NCBI GenBank assembly: GCA_963976815.1
Contig: CAXBLU010000002.1
Coordinates: 434,001-498,000, forward strand
Direction of reading: 5' to 3'
Origin: JAHRVQ01 sp963976815
GTDB lineage: Bacteria > Pseudomonadota > Gammaproteobacteria > Pseudomonadales > Azotimanducaceae
Length of the DNA: 64,000 nt
In this document: in pieces, positions 58,341-64,000 of the stretch
How the letters are laid out: each line of letters starts with the position of its first letter
How positions within the stretch are numbered: position 1 is the stretch's first letter
The notes under the pieces: generated by a model
What the model saw: only the letters and a program-made list of their open reading frames with translations
Databases searched by the model: none
Told to the model about the DNA's origin: nothing
Program-made: the position numbers and the translations under genes

Positions 58341-58604
58341 CTAGCTCGGCACTACAAGATGTTTCAACGAGAACCGAGGATTGCTTTTTATCAACTTACG
58401 TTGATTCGCCTCTAGTTGTGCTTTTTCATTTACGCCGGTGAGTTTGTTGATGATTCGCAAGACATGTTGGTGCGTCACTGTGGGCGCGGCTAAGTCACCT
58501 ACCATTTTATCGGCCTCTCCTGCTTTGATCTGCGCAACGGTCGTGTTCTCAATGTCTGGCGAGACTACCACGGTTTCAAAACTGGTAGTAGCGCGTGCAT
58601 ACAA
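58341..58604 (-). CDS. Small orphan ORF between Nudix hydrolase and KDG kinase genes
   Basis: An 87-codon frame on the minus strand, beginning at a TTG (58604) with no in-frame ATG until codon 34 and no good ribosome binding site. The sequence is soluble and helix-prone (QLEANQRKLIKSNPRFSLKH near the end), and I recognise no family. It fits neatly between two same-strand genes (30 bp after the Nudix stop, 9 bp before kdgK). It could therefore be a real small protein, or the remnant of a larger gene. Confidence 0.35.
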   Translation of the reverse strand: MYARATTSFETVVVSPDIENTTVAQIKAGEADKMVGDLAAPTVTHQHVLRIINKLTGVNEKAQLEANQRKLIKSNPRFSLKHLVVPS

Positions 58605-58634
58605 ACGACGTAGCGAGACATCTAATGAACTAGC

Positions 58635-59147
58635 TCACTTGGCTCTTCGAGGTAGCTTCAGCATCTCTGGTTTATGGCCCTTCGAGTGCAGCCAATCACG
58701 AAACACGTACCCCGTGCCCGTTGGCCATACAACACATTCCTCGGGGGGCGCCAAAATGAAACTATCCAGCTCTTCGTTCAGTGCTATCGTGCCTGTCGCA
58801 TGCACGTGATAACCAATAATGACCTGGTTCATTTGTTCAAATGGATACAAACCGATTAATGTCGCGGGTGACGCATCAAGATTGAGTTCCTCTTTGACTT
58901 CTCGAACGGCGCAGTCGGCGGGCCCTTCTCCATGGTCGACAAAGCCGGTAATCAGAGCGCAAAACTTACCAGGCCAGGATTTGTTGTGGGCAAGCACAAG
59001 CTTTCCTTCGTACTCAACAACTACCGCTACAACGGGGGTGGGGTTGTCGTAGTTCACAAAACCACAGTTAGCAGAACACTCAATGCGGTCCTCTATCTTT
59101 TCGATTAAGGGGGCAGCACACATTGGGCAGTATTTGAATTTGTTCAC
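58635..59147 (-). CDS. Nudix hydrolase with N-terminal zinc ribbon (NudC-like)
   Basis: A 170-residue protein. A zinc ribbon (CPMC at 7-10 and Cys24/Cys28) precedes a complete Nudix box at 68-90, with Gly68, the REVKEEL core (82-88) and the catalytic glutamates. The arrangement resembles the C-terminal half of NADH pyrophosphatase NudC but lacks its N-terminal domain. It hydrolyses a nucleoside diphosphate linked to another group, using Mg2+. It heads a possible minus-strand unit with the orphan ORF and kdgK. Confidence 0.92.
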   Translation of the reverse strand: MNKFKYCPMCAAPLIEKIEDRIECSANCGFVNYDNPTPVVAVVVEYEGKLVLAHNKSWPGKFCALITGFVDHGEGPADCAVREVKEELNLDASPATLIGLYPFEQMNQVIIGYHVHATGTIALNEELDSFILAPPEECVVWPTGTGYVFRDWLHSKGHKPEMLKLPRRAK

Positions 59148-59217
59148 CGATTAACTCCAGTGTCGTTTGGGAATATGGGTAGTGGATGAGCATGGTATGA
59201 GTCAAAATCAAAACCAC

Positions 59218-60588
59218 CTAAATGAACAACGGTCGTAACACGCTCTCTAGATCATCTACCGACTTTTGTCGTCTGAGCCGATCCAATGCCTGATGTAACT
59301 GCCGTTGCTCAGAATTTTCCATCGAAGCAATTTTTTCTGTCAAATCGCCCTCTTTAACCACAACGTCATCTCGTCGGGCGTGGGTTCTACTGAGTAGTGC
59401 CTGCTCCAAAAAAAGAAAGCGGCCTAATACGACGTAGGGGAAGTTCCGGTTACTAATTGGACCCTGTCGAGCTTCGAAGCCACCGATTGGCAGACCCTTA
59501 ATTTTAAATTCAGCGATGCGATCAGCTGCAAACCAAGCGCTGCTGCCGGCAACGAGGCCTCCGCCCAGTGCGCCCAGCATCAAGCTGCTACCCGCCAGGG
59601 CCAGATCAATTCCAGCACCTGTGGCGGCACCGGCCATCGCAGCTGCAGCGGCCAGGCGATTTCGATTGAGTCCCCAGACAATCCACTTTTCGGTATCAAA
59701 CAAACTGTCGTCGAGGGGTAGACCGTACAATTCGCTGTTCAAATGGTGATAACGAAACAAGCGTTTAAGCGTGTTGTGACTCTCTTTTTCAATTGCATTC
59801 ATTTCCGCAATATATTTTGCTTGTAACACCGGCTTTGCTAACTGCGCCTGACTTTTTGTCAGCACTTTTTGCGATAATTGAAACACACACAGTCGAGTTA
59901 ACAGTGCTGCCAATAACTGTACAGACTGCTGTTGCTGACTCTCTCGCGCCGACTGGTACTCGGCTATCAGTTGTTCGATTGCAGCCTGCCACTCCTGCTT
60001 GATGATTGAAAATGCCTCTAACACCGAACGTTGTTTTTCGATGTCCGCCTGCATGGCATTGAATACCCTGACGACTTTAAAATACTGGCCAAGGGCTTTT
60101 TGCCAGTGCTGGACGTAGTCTTCATTTTCGATCGGGTTGATCAGGGCCATACTGGCCTGACCGGTCCAGCGCAAAATTTCCATTTCAGCTTCGTACTCGG
60201 TGCCATAGGGGCGGGAGCCGTCTACGACATACAAAATTGCCGCGCCATTTATGATCGGCGTCAGTAGTTCTACTTCATCGGGAAATTGCTGTTGGCATAG
60301 GGCATCCCCGACAAACATCGCAACGGCTGCCTGGCGCTTGTCGGCTGAGTCGGCATGCTGCTGCAACCAGCGCAAAACTTTTGTTGGGCGCTGAAAACCC
60401 GGGGTGTCTACCAGCGTATAGCTGCTAGCGCCAACCTTAACCTCAATAGGTTCTGCTACCCGGGTAGTGCCACTTTGATTAGAGATCGCCACGCCGTCAT
60501 CCTGAGCCAGAGTTGCAACAATCGAAGACTTACCTTTGTTAGGGTGGCCAACAACGGCAAAAATGGGAGCATTGGCACCTGAGGTCAT
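59218..60588 (-). CDS. DUF3482 GTPase-domain membrane-associated protein
   Basis: The 456-residue protein starts at ATG 60588 with GGGAGA upstream; the longer frame to 60648 overlaps DUF2868 coding sequence. An N-terminal G domain has P-loop GHPNKGKS (14-21) and VDTPG (60-64). The usual NKxD base motif is not obvious (an NPIE sequence lies there). A helical region and a glycine/alanine-rich hydrophobic segment (about 340-380) that may insert in the membrane follow, matching the DUF3482 layout. It is always paired with DUF2868 in proteobacteria. Here the ATG overlaps that gene's stop (ATGA). The function of the pair is unknown. Confidence 0.88.
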   Translation of the reverse strand: MTSGANAPIFAVVGHPNKGKSSIVATLAQDDGVAISNQSGTTRVAEPIEVKVGASSYTLVDTPGFQRPTKVLRWLQQHADSADKRQAAVAMFVGDALCQQQFPDEVELLTPIINGAAILYVVDGSRPYGTEYEAEMEILRWTGQASMALINPIENEDYVQHWQKALGQYFKVVRVFNAMQADIEKQRSVLEAFSIIKQEWQAAIEQLIAEYQSARESQQQQSVQLLAALLTRLCVFQLSQKVLTKSQAQLAKPVLQAKYIAEMNAIEKESHNTLKRLFRYHHLNSELYGLPLDDSLFDTEKWIVWGLNRNRLAAAAAMAGAATGAGIDLALAGSSLMLGALGGGLVAGSSAWFAADRIAEFKIKGLPIGGFEARQGPISNRNFPYVVLGRFLFLEQALLSRTHARRDDVVVKEGDLTEKIASMENSEQRQLHQALDRLRRQKSVDDLESVLRPLFI

Positions 60589-61751
60589 GGTGTCTCCCGC
60601 AGCTGCAATAATTGCCAGCCAGGTAAAGTGCTGCAGAAACGGCGCCACTCATTTAGGTGGTTGGATCGGGTTGGCACGACTTGCGCTTCGGTCCAGTCCA
60701 GTGGCAATAAAAACCGTTGTGCGGCTTCAGGGCCAGAATTTGAACCCGAAATTGAATCAGCAGAGGGTAAGCTCAGCAAATAGTCACTAAGCTCGGCCAA
60801 TGGTGGCTCCCAGCTCTTAACCAGTACAACCACAGACTGATCTAGCGGGTTGATGTTTATTGATTCGGGTTCCACTAATGGACCGACGTCCATGGTGCTG
60901 GTTGCTGTACCGAGAAAACGTGTCACCGATTGCTGACATTGTAACGGCGCATCAGCCCAATTTAGCAAGATGTAAGGCGCTCCAACCGAAAAGACAACTG
61001 GCGCTAGCGCGGTGTTATCCGTGCTGGTATTCAGCCGTGACGGCGATGGATGGGTACTGATGTCCTGGGGGGGAGTATCTGTCTGCCGCAAATAGCGATA
61101 GCGAGAAACGACTAACATCAACGTGCGAGGCAACAGGTTGTAGGTACACTGTGCCGCCAGAATAAACTTCCACCATTGGCCCAGTACAGGCGCATCAGTA
61201 GTTTGTGCGCTTAGTCGAAAGTCTTGTGTTTGTTGCAGTAACTCCAATCCTGGCTGTGCCTCAGGCCAGAATAGCCAGGGTATCGCCAGGGTTTGTAATA
61301 ACGGTAATAGATCGGACGCTTCAAGCAGGGTGCTACGCCAGACAAAACTGATGTCGCTGCCAAGTAGCAACAATAGGTAAACGAGCATGCCGCCCAGGGC
61401 AAAACTCAGTGTCAAACATTGGGTCTGATAAAACAGCCAGGCTTTGCGCTTGCCGGAGCTCGCCAGTTCCATAGTCGCAACGCGAAATTGTCGCGGTAGA
61501 ATTGGTAGTTCTAAAAGGCCACCCACGAGGCCCTTAGTGCTACCACTCAACCAGAGCAAGATGCTCAGAGCCAGTGCGAGCACCGGCAAAAATGCAAATA
61601 ACATCAATACATAAAGTAGATTGACCCGGCCTAGAGCATCACCCGCCAGTACCCCGTAGCCAAGTAGGATGCCAGACAGCCCCCCCAGGCAGATCAGGCT
61701 GAGAGTAATTTGTTTGAGGATAGGTTGTGAGTGTGCGGTATTCAAAAGCAC
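60585..61751 (-). CDS. DUF2868 membrane protein, partner of DUF3482
   Basis: A 388-residue protein with helices near residues 15-70 and 115-145, and the DUF2868 pattern around LVGGLLELPILPRQF, the repeated SLxxG-type hydrophobic core and a C-terminal cytosolic region ending SNHLNEWRRFCSTLPGW. The start is GTG 61751 (or TTG 61745). A TATAAT box at 61790-61795 on the minus strand limits the transcript to about 61783, so a longer N-terminus is unlikely. Many relatives are about 460 residues, so this one is short at its front. It is co-transcribed with the DUF3482 GTPase. Confidence 0.82.
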   Translation of the reverse strand: MLLNTAHSQPILKQITLSLICLGGLSGILLGYGVLAGDALGRVNLLYVLMLFAFLPVLALALSILLWLSGSTKGLVGGLLELPILPRQFRVATMELASSGKRKAWLFYQTQCLTLSFALGGMLVYLLLLLGSDISFVWRSTLLEASDLLPLLQTLAIPWLFWPEAQPGLELLQQTQDFRLSAQTTDAPVLGQWWKFILAAQCTYNLLPRTLMLVVSRYRYLRQTDTPPQDISTHPSPSRLNTSTDNTALAPVVFSVGAPYILLNWADAPLQCQQSVTRFLGTATSTMDVGPLVEPESININPLDQSVVVLVKSWEPPLAELSDYLLSLPSADSISGSNSGPEAAQRFLLPLDWTEAQVVPTRSNHLNEWRRFCSTLPGWQLLQLRETP

Positions 61752-62063
61752 CTGCTGGCTCAGTGATATGTAGGACGCGATATTTGGCCATTATAGGCAA
61801 TTAAGTCGGTAAAGGATTGGAGAAATAGTTCGGCAACTAAAAGCGCATTTTCTCAGCTTGTCATGTAATCGCCCGGTGTTGTGCTGAATGATCGTAGTGT
61901 GAGCTTTATTCTTTAATTTTTCTGGCCAGAGGGGTGGCAAAGACTGGGTTGCGATTGGGCAGAAAGTACAGGTGATGCGGCGAATTGTGATATCAGTCGG
62001 CGTTGATGTGAAGGCCAGTTATGCTAACGTTCCTGACTCTAAGAATAAAAACAGAGGCCGCCA
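61752..62063. other. Divergent intergenic region between the DUF2868 and alkyl sulfatase genes
   Basis: These 312 bases must carry both promoters. The only clear element is a consensus TATAAT for the DUF2868 gene (listed separately). AGAGG at 62053-62057 is the sulfatase ribosome binding site. No ORF or strong repeat is seen. Confidence 0.4.
61790..61795 (-). promoter_or_regulatory. Consensus -10 box (TATAAT) of the DUF2868-DUF3482 operon
   Basis: The minus strand reads TATAAT from 61795 to 61790, about 40 bases before the GTG start. The -35 hexamer is weak at 16-18 bp spacing. It predicts a start near 61783 and argues against translation beginning further upstream. Confidence 0.5.
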
Positions 62064-64000
62064 ATGACTCCATCTTCCTGGACCAAAAAGATAACCTGCG
62101 TGTGTGGCTTGATTGCCGTATTCATAACCGTAGCGAGCGCAACAGGGTCCCAGGACCCTTTTAATGAAAAGGGACATCAGGCAAGCGCTCACACTTCAGC
62201 GCTGCAATCTGCATTGCGCAATGAACTCCCCTTTGAGGACAAGCGCGATTTTGAAGAATCCAGGCGGGGCTTTATTGCCGAGCCGACGAGTCGGAAAATC
62301 ATCGCGCCCGATGGTCACGTTGTCTGGGATATGACGAAGTATGATTTTCTTCTAAACGGAGAAGAATACGACAGCATTCATCCTTCACTGCAACGACAAG
62401 CCACGCTGAATATGAACTTTGGTCTGTATGAAGTGGTGCCTGGTTTTATGTACCAGGTACGAGGCTTTGATCTGGCTAACATGACCCTCGTCCGGGGTGA
62501 CACGGGCTGGATCCTGTTTGATGTATTACTGACCAATGAGACCGCAGCCGCGGCTTTAGCTCTTGCTAACGAGCAACTGGGTGTTTTGCCGGTCAAAGCT
62601 GTCATCTATTCCCATTCACATATCGACCACTTCGGTGGTGTTCGTGGCGTGGTCGAGGAGGCCGACGTGAAAGCCGGCAAGGTACAGATCATCGCGCCTC
62701 GAGGATTTATGGCGGAGGCCATTTCAGAAAATGTCTATGCCGGAAATGCGATGACACGACGAGCTGGTTTTCAGTATGGCAGGGGTATTCCCTCCAGTCC
62801 GTTTGGCCAGGTGGACTCCGCTATTGGTAAGGGCGTGGCGGTGGGAACTGCCGGCTTAATTGCTCCGACCCTGGTGATTGAAAGCGACTATGAAACCCAC
62901 TCCGTCGACGGTGTGGAACTGGTGTTCCAAAACACCTCGGGTACTGAAGCACCTGCAGAGATGAATACCTGGTTCCCAGCTCAAAAAGTATTCTGGGCAG
63001 CGGAAAACATTACAGCAACCATACACAATATTTATACTCTCCGGGGTGCGCTGGTCCGGGATGCGCTGCAATGGTCAAAACACATTAACGAAGCACTATA
63101 CCGCTACGGTCAAGATGCAGAGGTGATGGTGTCCTCCCATAATTGGCCGCGCTGGGGTAATGCCCGTATTCAGGAAGTGATGCGCGCACAACGGGATGCC
63201 TACGCCAATCTCAATAATCAGGTCCTTAACCTGGCGAACAACGGTGTCACCATTAACGAAATTCACAACAAATATCGGGTGCCGGAAAGCCTCCGTCAGC
63301 AATGGAGTGTTCGTCAATATCATGGATCGGAGTTCCATAATGCCCGGGCTGTCATCAATCGATATCTGGGTTACTGGGATGGCAACCCCGCAACACTAGC
63401 GCCGTTATCGCCAGCGGATTCTGCACCGCTGTATGTGGATATGATGGGGGGCAGTAAAGTCATTCTCACCCGAGCCAGTACACTGCACAAAGCGGGGCAA
63501 TATCGGCTTTCGATGGAAATCCTTAATAAACTCGTTTACGCAGAACCAGACAATCAGCAAGCCAAGGATCTGCTCGCCCAGGTCTATGAACAACTGGGTT
63601 TTCAGTACGAGAGCACCAGTATGCGTAATGTGTTTCTCTCTGCGGCGCAGGAATTGAGGAATGGTGTACAAAAGATCGAGGCAAACCATGGGGCGAGTCC
63701 CAGTCTTGCCCGTGCTATGACTACCGCTCAATGGTGGGACGCGGTCGCCATCAGGGTGGATAGCCATCGTGCCGATGGCAACAATTTTGTGATCAACTTT
63801 GTGTCGCCGGATACAAGCGAGAAGTTTGTGATAGAAATGAGTGGTGGGACCCTTACCAACATTGAAGGTTATCTTTCAGCTGAACCAGACGCGACAATCA
63901 CGATGAATCGGAGTGATCTTGAAACCGTGATCATGCAGCAGGCAACTCTGGCCTCACAACTACAAGCGGGTATCGGTACGTTTGAGGGTAACCCATTGGT
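62064..64000 (+). CDS. Alkyl sulfatase of the SdsA1 type (metallo-beta-lactamase fold), 3' end outside window
   Basis: Starting at ATG 62064 (AGAGG at 62053-62057), the frame stays open for 645 codons to the window end, close to the full family length (about 650-660). A signal peptide (CVCGLIAVFITVASATG) sends it to the periplasm. The zinc-binding metallo-beta-lactamase motif HSHIDHFGG begins at His184. Further blocks are GTEAPAEMNTWFP, AENITATIHNIYTLRGA, HNWPRWG and a C-terminal SCP2-like domain. SdsA1-type enzymes cleave primary alkyl sulfates such as dodecyl sulfate to alcohol and sulfate. Only the last few codons are missing. Confidence 0.9.
   Translation, partial: MTPSSWTKKITCVCGLIAVFITVASATGSQDPFNEKGHQASAHTSALQSALRNELPFEDKRDFEESRRGFIAEPTSRKIIAPDGHVVWDMTKYDFLLNGEEYDSIHPSLQRQATLNMNFGLYEVVPGFMYQVRGFDLANMTLVRGDTGWILFDVLLTNETAAAALALANEQLGVLPVKAVIYSHSHIDHFGGVRGVVEEADVKAGKVQIIAPRGFMAEAISENVYAGNAMTRRAGFQYGRGIPSSPFGQVDSAIGKGVAVGTAGLIAPTLVIESDYETHSVDGVELVFQNTSGTEAPAEMNTWFPAQKVFWAAENITATIHNIYTLRGALVRDALQWSKHINEALYRYGQDAEVMVSSHNWPRWGNARIQEVMRAQRDAYANLNNQVLNLANNGVTINEIHNKYRVPESLRQQWSVRQYHGSEFHNARAVINRYLGYWDGNPATLAPLSPADSAPLYVDMMGGSKVILTRASTLHKAGQYRLSMEILNKLVYAEPDNQQAKDLLAQVYEQLGFQYESTSMRNVFLSAAQELRNGVQKIEANHGASPSLARAMTTAQWWDAVAIRVDSHRADGNNFVINFVSPDTSEKFVIEMSGGTLTNIEGYLSAEPDATITMNRSDLETVIMQQATLASQLQAGIGTFEGNPL

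Noticed and set aside
61752..61789. Upstream ATG frame (MAKYRVLHITEP) as the DUF2868 start
   Set aside because: Its ATG overlaps the TATAAT -10 box, and the frame differs from the DUF2868 frame and soon stops.

Overview
The window looks like a chromosomal segment of a free-living, probably marine, aerobic gammaproteobacterium. This is an inference from gene content: a siroheme NirBD/NasA nitrate assimilation operon with NasST, a TonB-dependent receptor, secreted proteins with thrombospondin type-3 repeats, a SulP/Usp pair and DUF2868/DUF3482. A Cellvibrionales-like lineage would fit, but no rRNA or tRNA is present to prove it. I recognise 47 protein genes. Two run off the window ends: a ZntB/CorA transporter at the left and an alkyl sulfatase at the right.

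Layout. 1-4130: metal transporter fragment, MFS carrier, extended SDR reductase and transaldolase. 4131-10052: a compact defence-type island with a class II Fic protein carrying a winged-helix tail, then a type III restriction-modification pair (mod, res). 10053-14312: an AttEFGH-like operon (ATPase, FtsX-type permease, lipocalin-like lipoprotein). 14498-19729: spermidine synthase-like protein, ClC-type protein fused to a cyclic-nucleotide-binding domain, DUF3179 protein, an unrecognised exported protein with an internal duplication, and MgtC/SapB. 19876-32681: an envelope cluster with a large lipoprotein bearing TSP3 repeats behind a hairpin that would hide its ribosome binding site, a fatty acid desaturase, two exported cyclophilins (one fused to TSP3 repeats and a duplicated domain), a TonB receptor, a GPH sugar symporter and a CPBP protease. 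Several genes here start with TTG. 32754-36752: AlkC-like glycosylase, then SulP transporter plus universal stress protein.

36769-50696 is a coherent nitrate assimilation region, all on the minus strand: nasT-nasS, then nrtA-nrtB-nrtD, FAD oxidoreductase, nirB, nirD, nasA and cobA, with many overlapping or abutting genes. CobA makes the siroheme precursor used by NirB. NrtABD imports nitrate, NasA reduces it to nitrite and NirBD reduces that to ammonium. A near-perfect sigma-54 promoter and a perfect 15-bp hairpin precede nrtA, as expected for NtrC control plus NasT antitermination. A porin gene (49509-50696) has a parallel leader: a sigma-54-like promoter, an NtrC-like site, and a 14-bp hairpin with a U8 tract just before the ribosome binding site. 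It is therefore probably a member of the same regulon.

50965-61751: amidohydrolase lipoprotein, NYN-domain protein, MDR oxidoreductase, PHP phosphodiesterase, RhlE-type helicase, KDG kinase, an orphan small ORF, a Nudix hydrolase and the DUF2868/DUF3482 pair. No insertion sequence, prophage, CRISPR array, rRNA or tRNA was seen.
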